Assembly: GCA_903944895.1 (NCBI GenBank)
Contig: CAJATL010000015.1
Span: 1-33,744 of the forward strand
Direction of reading: 5' to 3'
DNA: 33,744 bases
Source: an uncultured Bacteroidota bacterium
GTDB lineage: Bacteria > Bacteroidota > Bacteroidia > Bacteroidales > 4484-276
Each line of letters opens with the position of its first letter. Positions within the stretch are counted from its first letter, which is position 1. Positions 15,897 to 23,281 of this stretch are shown piece by piece. A model generated the notes under the pieces. The model searched no databases. It was not told where the DNA came from and worked only from the letters and a program-made list of their open reading frames with translations. The translations under genes were made by a program, and so were the position numbers.

Positions 15897-17134
15897 AAGA
15901 TAAATTAGAAATTAAGAAAGTTGACCACGGGCATTATCTCACCATCGTCCTCGATGGCAGGGTTGACGGACATTGGTCGGGTTTTTTAAACGATGCCATC
16001 ACCGATGAAATCCGCAATGGTTTTTATAATATTGTGCTCGATTTTGGTGGTGTCGATTACCTGAGTTCTGACGGAATACGCGTGCTTGTGAAGTTTTACA
16101 AAGAACTCAAAAAAGTGAATGGCTCCTTTTATCTGACCGAAGTTTCGGAAAGTGTGCAGACGATCATCAATTTGGTTGGACTGCAAGATCTGATGAAGGA
16201 GAGAGTGGACGACACACCAGCCCGGGAAACCAGCGCAAAAACCATTGCACGCGACAGCTTTTTGTTTGTGATGGAACAAAATCAGGCGAATGAAACAATC
16301 ACACTAAAGTTAAGCGGTGATCCTGAGAAAATTCATTCGAAGGATTTTTCGGTTTCTGATGTTAAAACAGCATTTTTTGATGGACAGAATTTTGGCATCG
16401 GGCTGGGTGCGATAAGCAGCGAAAATGCCGATGCTCTTTCGAGAATGGGCGAGTTTGTGGGACCTGGCAATGCGGTGGCCTATCTTCCCACCGATGGCAC
16501 CAACAGCCCCGATTACTCGCTAAAAACCGGAAATCTCATCCCCGAAATCAGGTATTTGTACGGCCTCTTTTTTAACGGGAGTTTTACCGGTAATTTCAGA
16601 TTCGATCCTCAAACAGCGGGCGAATCCATCAAACTCAGCCGCATTGTCGAAAATCTGTTGGATTTTACTGGTTTCTCCACCCTGGCTTTGGTGATGATTG
16701 CGGAAACATCAGGATTGGTCGGCGTTTCGTTAAGCAAAGCACCTGGTCAAAAACCGGATACATCCTTATTTGGTTTTCCGCAGGTTCGGGATGGGATAAA
16801 TTTTACCATCGAACCGGCACACAGCAAAATGCTGACAATAACAGTGGGCGTAGCCTCACGCAAAGCGGAAAGTTCACTTCTAAAATTTTGCCGGCCGCTG
16901 CATAAAAACAACGGAACTATCGGTCATTTTCATACCGCGGTTTTCAATTTCCGTTTGCTCAAAAAAAGCTGCCTCGACCTTCAGGAAACCATTCAAAATA
17001 TTTTCGAAAATGAGCATCTCTACGAGGTCATGCACCTGATCAACGATGAGCGGGAAGCCGTTGGAACCGGCGAAAGCGAATTTTTTCACGGCACCTGCTG
17101 GGTTGGCGAAGTAAAAGAAATTGTAACAAGTTAA
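15893..17134 (+). CDS. STAS-domain protein with large uncharacterised C-terminal domain
   Basis: 413 aa, cytoplasmic. Residues 1-108 form a STAS (anti-sigma antagonist) domain: LTIVLDGRVDGHWSGFLNDA, IVLDFGGVDYLSSDGIRVLV. The residue before the conserved Gly is Asp60, where phosphorylated members have Ser. Residues about 120-413 form a second domain not recognised: GIGLGAISSENADALSRMGE, GNAVAYLPTDGT, GHFHTAVFNFRLLKK. It overlaps the substrate-binding gene by 4 nt and precedes the permease by 10 nt, in the middle of the transporter operon. STAS domains act in some transporters (SulP tails; MlaB on the MlaFE ABC complex), so a regulatory or structural role on this importer is likely. An anti-sigma role is possible, but no kinase or phosphatase is near. 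Confidence 0.8.
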   Translation: MKDKLEIKKVDHGHYLTIVLDGRVDGHWSGFLNDAITDEIRNGFYNIVLDFGGVDYLSSDGIRVLVKFYKELKKVNGSFYLTEVSESVQTIINLVGLQDLMKERVDDTPARETSAKTIARDSFLFVMEQNQANETITLKLSGDPEKIHSKDFSVSDVKTAFFDGQNFGIGLGAISSENADALSRMGEFVGPGNAVAYLPTDGTNSPDYSLKTGNLIPEIRYLYGLFFNGSFTGNFRFDPQTAGESIKLSRIVENLLDFTGFSTLALVMIAETSGLVGVSLSKAPGQKPDTSLFGFPQVRDGINFTIEPAHSKMLTITVGVASRKAESSLLKFCRPLHKNNGTIGHFHTAVFNFRLLKKSCLDLQETIQNIFENEHLYEVMHLINDEREAVGTGESEFFHGTCWVGEVKEIVTS

Positions 17135-17144
17135 TTCTAAAATC

Positions 17145-18086
17145 ATGACTTTACTCATCGGTTCTTTAACAATCGGATTAATCCTGGCACTGTTGGCGCT
17201 TGGGGTGTTTATCAGTTTCAGGATTTTTAATTTCCCGGATATCACCGTGGAAGGTTCGGTAACTTTTGGGGCTTCCATTGCTGCTGCACTCATCGCAACC
17301 GGCTGGAATCCGCTGTTTGCAACGGTACTGGCATTTTTTGGAGGTATGCTTGCCGGGGCAGTAACGGGAATTCTTCATACCAAATTTAAAATTAACGGCC
17401 TGCTGGCAGGAATTCTGGTGATGACTTCGCTGTATTCGATAAACCTGCATGTGATGGGCAAAAGCAATATTCCGCTAATGTCGGGAGTAACCCTCATTTC
17501 GTGGTTTGAAGGCTGGACCCCTGCATTTTTTGGAGGCACTGCCGAAGTAAATGTGCTGGGATGGATGGTAAATGGTGCCGACATCATTGTGATGTTTTGC
17601 ATGTTTATCATCACCATATTTTTTGGAATTCTGTTGTTTTGGTTTTTCAGAACCGACATTGGAACGGCCATGCGGGCAACTGGAAATAACCCGCAAATGA
17701 TTCGTGCTTTGGGTGTAAATACGCAGGCGATGATTATTCTCGGACTTGCACTTTCCAACGGGATGATTGCGGTTTCGGGTGCTTTGCTCGCCCAATACCA
17801 AGGTTTTGCTGATGTTCAGATGGGCATCGGCATGCTGGTCTGGGGGTTGGCGAGTGTGATTATCGGTGAAGCGCTGATCACGAAAAAAACGCTCGGATTC
17901 ATCATTACCGGGGCAATTATGGGTTCGCTGCTTTTCAGATTACTGGTGGCTATCGCGCTGAGATGGGGCATGAATCCCAACGACCTCAAACTGATCACGG
18001 CTGTTTTCGTTTTCATCGCACTGATCTTACCCGGATTTATCGAAAAGACAAAGAAAACAAAGCTGTCGGTGAATATTAAAATGTGA
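17145..18086 (+). CDS. ABC transporter permease (COG4120 type)
   Basis: 313 aa integral membrane protein with about eight to nine hydrophobic helices, of the branched-chain/ribose permease superfamily (BPD_transp_2). The start MTLLIGSLTIGLILALLALG, the FNFPDITVEGSVTFGASIAA segment and the loop FRTDIGTAMRATGNNPQMIR ALGV (the coupling-helix region) are typical. It forms the channel for the solute bound by the upstream binding protein and is energised by the ATPase 40 nt downstream. The start lies 10 nt after the STAS gene. Confidence 0.9.
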   Translation: MTLLIGSLTIGLILALLALGVFISFRIFNFPDITVEGSVTFGASIAAALIATGWNPLFATVLAFFGGMLAGAVTGILHTKFKINGLLAGILVMTSLYSINLHVMGKSNIPLMSGVTLISWFEGWTPAFFGGTAEVNVLGWMVNGADIIVMFCMFIITIFFGILLFWFFRTDIGTAMRATGNNPQMIRALGVNTQAMIILGLALSNGMIAVSGALLAQYQGFADVQMGIGMLVWGLASVIIGEALITKKTLGFIITGAIMGSLLFRLLVAIALRWGMNPNDLKLITAVFVFIALILPGFIEKTKKTKLSVNIKM

Positions 18087-18126
18087 GTTTTGGATGTTAA
18101 GCGTCAAATCGAAAAGCAAACAGGAA

Positions 18127-18939
18127 ATGTTAAAAATCGAAAATCTATATAAAACCTTTAATGCAGGCACTGCCAACGAGGTAAAAGCGCTGCAGGGAGT
18201 GAGTTTTGAGTTGTCAGAAGGCAGCTTTGTTTGTGTTTTGGGAACCAACGGTTCGGGCAAATCAACCTTGCTGAACGCTGTTGCAGGAACCTTTTATCCG
18301 GATGAAGGCAAGATTTTTCTGGATGGCGAAAACGTAACACACTGGCCTGAACATAGGAGAGCACAGCATATTGGAAGGGTTTTCCAGAATCCTTTCAGCG
18401 GCACCGCTCCCGATATGACCATTGCCGAAAATCTTGTCATGGCAGCAAAGCGCGGAAAACCACGTGGGCTGGGCTGGGCGCTGAACGAAAAGTACCTAGG
18501 CGAATTCCATGACCGGGTAAAACCGCTAAACATGAAGCTGGAAGATCGTCTTGATAATCCCATCGGAAAACTCTCGGGTGGGCAAAGGCAGGCTTTAACG
18601 CTGCTGATGGCAAGCTGGCTGAAACCAAAATTGCTGTTGCTCGACGAACATACCGCCGCCCTCGACCCGAAAACTGCCGCCAAAGTCATCCAGCTTACCG
18701 AGGAAGTGATCACAAAAGATAATCTGACAACGTTGATGGTGACTCATTCGATGCAACAGGCCGTAAACCTGGGCGACCGCATTTTGATGATGCACAACGG
18801 AAAAATTGCTTTCGACTTTTCGGGTTCTGATAAGAAACGGCTCAAGGTAAACGACCTGCTGGCTTTGTTTGATGAAATCCGTCGCAAAGAACAAATTGAT
18901 GCCTCCGTTTCGGAATTGCTGGTGAAAAGCTATGTGTAA
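18127..18939 (+). CDS. ABC transporter ATP-binding protein (COG1101 type)
   Basis: 270 aa from ATG 18127. The frame opens 11 codons earlier at 18094, but family members start MLKIENL.KTFNAGT.NEVKAL, which favours the internal Met. Walker A is GTNGSGKST at residues 39-47, the signature motif is LSGGQRQAL, Walker B is LLLLDEHTAALD, and the switch His is in MVTHSMQQ. It is the nucleotide-binding subunit for the permease at 17145, completing a four-gene set: binding protein, STAS protein, permease, ATPase. COG1101 ATPases with COG4120 permeases serve TrpXYZ-like systems; the substrate here cannot be read. Confidence 0.92.
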   Translation: MLKIENLYKTFNAGTANEVKALQGVSFELSEGSFVCVLGTNGSGKSTLLNAVAGTFYPDEGKIFLDGENVTHWPEHRRAQHIGRVFQNPFSGTAPDMTIAENLVMAAKRGKPRGLGWALNEKYLGEFHDRVKPLNMKLEDRLDNPIGKLSGGQRQALTLLMASWLKPKLLLLDEHTAALDPKTAAKVIQLTEEVITKDNLTTLMVTHSMQQAVNLGDRILMMHNGKIAFDFSGSDKKRLKVNDLLALFDEIRRKEQIDASVSELLVKSYV

Positions 18940-18978
18940 TTAGTAAAATCGCGCTGATTTTTTTGCCATAGATTACGT

Positions 18979-19656
18979 ATGAGAACAATCCTGACAATTT
19001 CAATGATTATTGTTTTTGTTGCTGTTACCTTAGCCCAGCAGTTTAACGGAAAATATTATGACAATGAGGATTATCTCCTTTTTGAAGGCGATTCAGTGAA
19101 AATTGATATTCAGAGCGATGGAGGTTTAACTTGTCAGATAAGAGGAATCGGCAAATACGAAATCATCGACGAATTTTTGCTAATAAATACCGGGGAATAC
19201 AATCTGAGCAAATCAATATTTACAACTTCTGAAAAGGACGAAAAATTCACAAAAGTGCTTGTTAGGGATGAAAACGGAGATTTTATCCCATTTGTAAATA
19301 TCTCCTATCTTGACAAACAGGATAAAATATTTGGTGGGGGAGTTACAGATTTTGATGGGATTTGTGTTATTGAAAATCATGAGAGGATCGTTAAAATTCG
19401 TGTTTCATTTGTGGGTTATAACAGTTTGATAATTGATTTTAAAAGTAATTTCGATTATCAGGTAATTCTTGCTAATGGTCTGATATTAGAGAATCAGGTA
19501 TTGGTATTTAAAATTAACGCCATGGAAATGAATAGAATAAATCTGACACTACTTTCAATTAATTTTAATCCTAATCGAAACATTGTCAAAAGTCTGAAAA
19601 GACTGGATCGAAAGGCGAATAAATCCGATAATCACGTTAGGTTATTCGTTAAATAA
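18979..19656 (+). CDS. Secreted protein with CarboxypepD_reg-like domain
   Basis: 225 aa. A signal peptide (MRTILTISMIIVFVAVTLAQ) leads into a beta-rich N-terminal part and a carboxypeptidase-regulatory-like Ig domain at about residues 92-160: VLVRDENGDFIPFVNISYLD, GGGVTDFDGICVI, IRVSFVGYNSLIIDF. This domain is typical of the N-terminus of TonB-dependent receptors, but no plug or barrel follows. The C-terminal 50 residues are basic. It starts 40 nt after the ATPase gene. Codon use is more AT-rich than the operon before it, so it may be a later arrival or an independent gene. Confidence 0.75.
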   Translation: MRTILTISMIIVFVAVTLAQQFNGKYYDNEDYLLFEGDSVKIDIQSDGGLTCQIRGIGKYEIIDEFLLINTGEYNLSKSIFTTSEKDEKFTKVLVRDENGDFIPFVNISYLDKQDKIFGGGVTDFDGICVIENHERIVKIRVSFVGYNSLIIDFKSNFDYQVILANGLILENQVLVFKINAMEMNRINLTLLSINFNPNRNIVKSLKRLDRKANKSDNHVRLFVK

Positions 19657-19772
19657 AAATCATTGAAAATAGATAGTAAAAATAGAATTTCACTCCATTA
19701 GGTACAATAGATGAGATTTGTAAAAAATTGACTTGATTAAGGCTAATTATTCTTCAAAATAAACTCAGAAAC

Positions 19773-20276
19773 ATGAATACCATCGAAGCCATTCTCAACC
19801 GACGCAGCATCCGGAAATACACCGATAAACCGGTTGACAAAGAAGTGATCCTGCAACTTTTAAAAGCAGGTATGTACGCTCCAACCGCCCGAAACAGCTG
19901 TGCCTGGCAATTTGTGGTGATACAAAAGCGTGAAATACTGGATCATCTTTCACAACTTCATCCTTACGGGAAAATGCTCAATCAGGCTCCGCTTGCCATC
20001 GTGGTTTGCGGCGACCGTAATATTGATAAAGAGGAAGGATATCTAACCATCAATTGTGCCGCAGCAACACAGAATATTCTGCTGGCAGCCCATGAACTTG
20101 GCCTTGGAAGTGTGTGGCTCGGCCTTTACCCAAGAACCGACCGGATGAAAGATATTTCAGAATTCCTTCAGTTGCCGGATCATTTAATGCCGGTTTCGCT
20201 TATTTCGATTGGATATTCCGCAGAACAACGGCCATTTCCGGAAAGGTTTGAATTGGGGAAAATTATTTGGAAATGA
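19773..20276 (+). CDS. Nitroreductase family protein
   Basis: 167 aa, short nitroreductase fold. The N-terminal RRSIRKYTDKPVD and the YAPTARNSCAWQFVVI segment contact FMN in this family; the C-terminal VWLGLYPRTDRMKDISEFLQ and LISIGYSAEQRPFP complete it. Family members are FMN flavoproteins that reduce nitroaromatics, quinones or similar compounds with NAD(P)H, usually as dimers in the cytoplasm. The native substrate is not evident. A Cys sits where many relatives have a small or polar residue (NSCAWQ). It stands alone, and a heptanucleotide tract follows directly. Confidence 0.9.
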   Translation: MNTIEAILNRRSIRKYTDKPVDKEVILQLLKAGMYAPTARNSCAWQFVVIQKREILDHLSQLHPYGKMLNQAPLAIVVCGDRNIDKEEGYLTINCAAATQNILLAAHELGLGSVWLGLYPRTDRMKDISEFLQLPDHLMPVSLISIGYSAEQRPFPERFELGKIIWK

Positions 20277-20277
20277 G

Positions 20278-20400
20278 GCGTTAGGCATAAGGCATAAGTG
20301 GTAAGGCGTAAGACGTAAGTCGGCAGGAAAAAGCCGGAAGTTGAATGATTTAAGTTTGAATTTTGAGTTTTGTTATTTGCGTTTTGCGTTTTGAATTTTG
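20278..20400. repeat. Heptanucleotide tract, GCATAAG and TTTTGCG words
   Basis: 20278-20320 runs through words such as GGCATAA, GGCATAA, GGCGTAA and GACGTAA in 7-nt steps. 20371-20400 has TTTGCGT, TTTGCGT, TTTGAAT, TTTG. The tract fills the space between two convergent genes. Confidence 0.7.
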
Positions 20401-20408
20401 TAATTTTC

Positions 20409-21068
20409 TTAAAACCTTATCTTCATTTTGGTGCTGATATTTTCTTCCAGAATGTCAGAAATAAAATTGCTTGATTTTAATGTTAATTTGTCCTTTGACA
20501 CCTGGATTCCTTTGCCGGAATATCCCTTTGCCGGATTTGGAAGATGAACGATGGTGGTGATTTCGACCAAATCGAAAACGACTTCATCGGGCATTTCGTC
20601 TTTGTTGGCTTCCAGCATCAATTTAGCCCAGGTGGTCATGTTTTTTTTAACAAAACTGTTTTTTCTTACTTTGTAAATGGCCGGATTAAATATCGTCTTT
20701 TCATTCCCGGTAACGGCATACAAAGCCTTATTCAGGTTTTTGTGATTGTCAAAATCAAACGATAGTTTCATTTTCCGGCCTTTTTCAAAAACCACATTGC
20801 TGATGCCTTTCTGCTGTTTGAGCACATAAATGGTTTTCCCAACCTCATCTTCAATTTCATCCATGAACGAGAGGTCGGCAAACTGACTGATCAGTCCAAA
20901 TAAACCATTTTCCTTGCCGATATTGAGCGACAAGACCACCTTACCTGAGCGGTCGTTGTTAACGGTTACTTCTTCGACGATCTCAACACAACTTTGCAAA
21001 AAAAGCAATATTACCACCGAAAAAAGCAGGATGGTTTGCGACAAACGATATTTTTTTATCAATTTCAA
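20409..21068 (-). CDS. Lipoprotein, unknown function
   Basis: 219 aa with a lipoprotein signal peptide ending LLFLQSC, giving lipidated Cys27. The mature part starts VEIVEEVTVNNDRSGKVVLS, a pattern seen in small Bacteroidota lipoproteins that carry beta strands, and continues with mixed alpha/beta sequence (FVKKNMTTWAKLMLEANKDE). No known domain was recognised. It is probably held in the outer or inner membrane. It stands alone, flanked on both sides by short-word repeat tracts. Confidence 0.78.
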   Translation of the reverse strand: MKLIKKYRLSQTILLFSVVILLFLQSCVEIVEEVTVNNDRSGKVVLSLNIGKENGLFGLISQFADLSFMDEIEDEVGKTIYVLKQQKGISNVVFEKGRKMKLSFDFDNHKNLNKALYAVTGNEKTIFNPAIYKVRKNSFVKKNMTTWAKLMLEANKDEMPDEVVFDLVEITTIVHLPNPAKGYSGKGIQVSKDKLTLKSSNFISDILEENISTKMKIRF

Positions 21069-21121
21069 AACAGGTCATTTTTAATGATGAGTCTTATTAA
21101 CGAGTGAGGTGGGATTTCATT

Positions 21122-21415
21122 ACAGAAGAATGAGTTAATTCGACAATTCGACAATGGAAGAATGGAAAATTGGAATGTTGAGGCGTTAGCCGAAATCCCG
21201 CTTCGGCGGGAGAAGAATGGAAAGATGGAATTCGACAATGAAATAATTCGGCAATTCGACTATGGAAGAATGCGAAGAATGGACGATTGGAAAAAATGCG
21301 ACCCCCGATAGCTATCGGGGCGACAATGTGATAATTCGACAATGGAAGACTTCTGACTTCCGACTCCCGACTCCCGACTCCCGACTTCTGACTTCCGACT
21401 CCCGACTTCCGACTC
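21122..21415. repeat. Short-word tracts with embedded palindromes
   Basis: The stretch begins with 8-nt words (ATTCGACA, ATGGAAGA) near 21137-21170. It then holds the second copy of the 40-bp CCCGC-GCGGG repeat (21172-21211) and the 18-bp palindrome CCCCGATAGCTATCGGGG (21303-21320). It ends with a regular heptamer array (21348-21415) of GACTTCT, GACTTCC and GACTCCC words, nearly ten units without loss of phase. The array ends 3 bp before the stop codon of the truncated efflux gene. Translated frames here are only repeat artefacts. Confidence 0.85.
21172..21211. repeat. Dispersed 40-bp repeat, copy 2 (inverted)
   Basis: Reverse complement of 13627-13666 with two mismatches. The CCCGC-ttc-GGCGGG hairpin is kept, one arm having changed with its partner (CCAAAG in copy 1, CTTCGG here). 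Confidence 0.75.
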
Positions 21416-21417
21416 TA

Positions 21418-22065
21418 TTAAGCCCCTTTTTTAATATCCAGCAAAACTTTCCCTGAATCTTTCAACAGACCAACCGACCATCTGATAATTACAAAGGAGC
21501 TGATGATTGCCCCAAGTGCATCGAGCCAGACGATGTCATAAATCATTGCAGCGGTCAGTCCAACAATGGCAGTTATGCTGTTAAGGGCATCGGCAATAAC
21601 ATGAAGATAGGCAGCACGGATGTTGTGATCGGAATGTTCGTGTTTATGGTTCAGCACAAAAGCACTGGCGATGTTTACCAAAAGGCCGATTATCGCGACC
21701 AAAATGGCATCCTGATAATTGATTGGCGCAGGATTATAGAGCCGTTGGATGGCTTCAAAAAGAATGACAAATGCAAAAATCAGTAACATCATTCCGCTGG
21801 TGTAACCAGATAAAGAAAGGATTTTATCAGAATTGCCGGTGAAATTTCCTTTTACCGAAACCCTTCTGACAAAAACATAGGCAAGCCAGCTCAGTCCAAT
21901 GGCCAGAACATGCGAGCCCATATGGATTCCATCGGCAAGCAAAGCCATCGAATGCGTTGAAATACCAAAAAATATCTCGACAACCATCGTAACCGCAGTA
22001 AGCAGAACAACCCATTTTGTTTTGTGCTCGTTGTGGTTATTGGTGTGATTAAGTTTTCCTTTCAT
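21418..22065 (-). CDS. Cation diffusion facilitator (DmeF-like), C-terminally shortened
   Basis: 215 aa with six membrane helices. Metal-site segments are LLADGIHMGSH in helix 2 and HVIADALNS in helix 5, the DmeF-like pattern; a His-rich N-terminus (HTNNHNEH) and loop (NHKHEHSDHN) fit metal handling. CDF proteins export divalent metals such as Zn, Co or Ni in exchange for protons. The protein stops just after helix 6 (LLKDSGKVLLDIKKGA), where relatives continue with a cytoplasmic metal-binding domain of about 80 residues containing DLHxWR. The stop lies 3 bp from the end of the heptamer array, so the domain was probably lost through that repeat. Some CDF proteins naturally lack this domain, so activity is possible. 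Confidence 0.85.
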   Translation of the reverse strand: MKGKLNHTNNHNEHKTKWVVLLTAVTMVVEIFFGISTHSMALLADGIHMGSHVLAIGLSWLAYVFVRRVSVKGNFTGNSDKILSLSGYTSGMMLLIFAFVILFEAIQRLYNPAPINYQDAILVAIIGLLVNIASAFVLNHKHEHSDHNIRAAYLHVIADALNSITAIVGLTAAMIYDIVWLDALGAIISSFVIIRWSVGLLKDSGKVLLDIKKGA

Positions 22066-22357
22066 TTGCTCCGGTTTTCAAATATCATAAAGTGTGACTA
22101 ATTAAAGCATTCAGGGTATCAACTTCAGTTTTTCGTGCTTGACGCGAAAGTAAAAAATATCGGTAAGCTGATGCGGTAAACCATTTTAATATTTTGGCTG
22201 CACCGTTCAACGCAAATACCTTGCTTAAACGGCTTGCGCTGTTCTTAAACATTTGACCGCATTTTATTGTCGTAATCATTTCACATTCACTAAGCTAAAC
22301 CCGGCATTCAAAGTTGTTAATAATTTGTTAATAAATTTCATATTTTAGATATTTGAA

Positions 22358-22365
22358 TACTTTTG
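22358..22365 (+). promoter_or_regulatory. -7 element TACTTTTG
   Basis: An exact TAnnTTTG match, 37 bp upstream of ATG 22403. A convincing -33 element at standard spacing was not found. Confidence 0.45.
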
Positions 22366-22402
22366 TCTGTTTTTTATTGTCGAATGCTAAATGCTAAATT
22401 AT

Positions 22403-23179
22403 ATGAAAAGACTCATTTTTGCTTCTGTTTTTACCCTGATGTTCAGCATCAGTTTTGCGCAAACCGCGGTTAATTTTAACTGTAATGATTGCACCGGTGC
22501 AAATCACGACCTTTTTACCGAACTTGACGAAGGAAAAGTAATTGTTATTTGCTGGGTGATGCCGTGCAGCGCCTGCGTTGGACCTTCACTCACAACCTCA
22601 AATGTTGTAAGAAGTTTTGCAACTACGCATCCCGATAAAGTCCACATGTATCTTGTTGATGATTATGCAAACACAAACTGCAACTCGATAAATAGCTGGG
22701 CCAACAGCAATGGAATTTTACCATCAGCCATGTTTTCGAATTCAGTTATTAAAATGGAAGATTATGGCTCGGCAGGAATGCCGAAAATTGTTGTTGTTGG
22801 AGATGTAAACCATGCCGTTTTTTACAATGCCAACAACTCGGTAAATGCCAGCGCGCTTCAGACGGCGATCAATTCGGCAATTGATGCCACCATAACAGGA
22901 ATTCCTGAAGATTTTGGAAAATTGTCGAATATAAGATCTTTCCCTAATCCTTCAAATACAAGTTCAACGGTAGTTTTTTCGTTGGAAAAGCCCTCAGATG
23001 TTAAAGTCGAAATTCATGATCAGCTTGGACGGGAAGTTTCCGAAATGTCATTTACCAACCTTCCTCAGGGAGAAAATAAAATTGATGTCAGCACTGCCGA
23101 TTTGAGTAATGGGGTTTACTTTATCAAATTAACCGAAGGTACCCGCAGCCGGATGATAAAAGTTGCTGTGGCTCACTAA
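22403..23179 (+). CDS. Secreted thioredoxin-like protein with T9SS type A tail
   Basis: 258 aa from ATG 22403, whose signal peptide is MKRLIFASVFTLMFSISFAQ; an earlier in-frame ATG would add four residues. The body resembles a thioredoxin fold with an active-site-like CxxC (VICWVMPCSACVGPS), a helix, and a cis-Pro-like strand (SAGMPKIVVVGD). Extra Cys residues occur near the N-terminus (NCNDC) and in NTNCNS. The last 80 residues are a T9SS type A sorting domain (IRSFPNPSNTSSTVVFSLEK, DLSNGVYFIKLTEG). It is likely exported to the cell surface, where it may handle disulfides or bind metal. It precedes the HMBD beta-barrel gene on the same strand, 102 bp apart. Confidence 0.82.
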   Translation: MKRLIFASVFTLMFSISFAQTAVNFNCNDCTGANHDLFTELDEGKVIVICWVMPCSACVGPSLTTSNVVRSFATTHPDKVHMYLVDDYANTNCNSINSWANSNGILPSAMFSNSVIKMEDYGSAGMPKIVVVGDVNHAVFYNANNSVNASALQTAINSAIDATITGIPEDFGKLSNIRSFPNPSNTSSTVVFSLEKPSDVKVEIHDQLGREVSEMSFTNLPQGENKIDVSTADLSNGVYFIKLTEGTRSRMIKVAVAH

Positions 23180-23281
23180 CTTTACATTTTAACAAATTTT
23201 CATTTTCAGCATGTATTGCAAAAGCATGTTTATGAATTAAAATAGTTCCGGGTTTCTATTATTACTAAATCATCGCTCCGA

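Noticed and set aside
21262-21456. 64-codon frame with repeated DSRLPT-like segments
   Set aside because: It is translation of the GACTYCC heptamer array, not a gene.
22085-22279. 64-codon minus-strand frame upstream of the efflux gene, considered as a regulator
   Set aside because: No helix-turn-helix or metal-site pattern and no similarity recognised; basic, low-information sequence.
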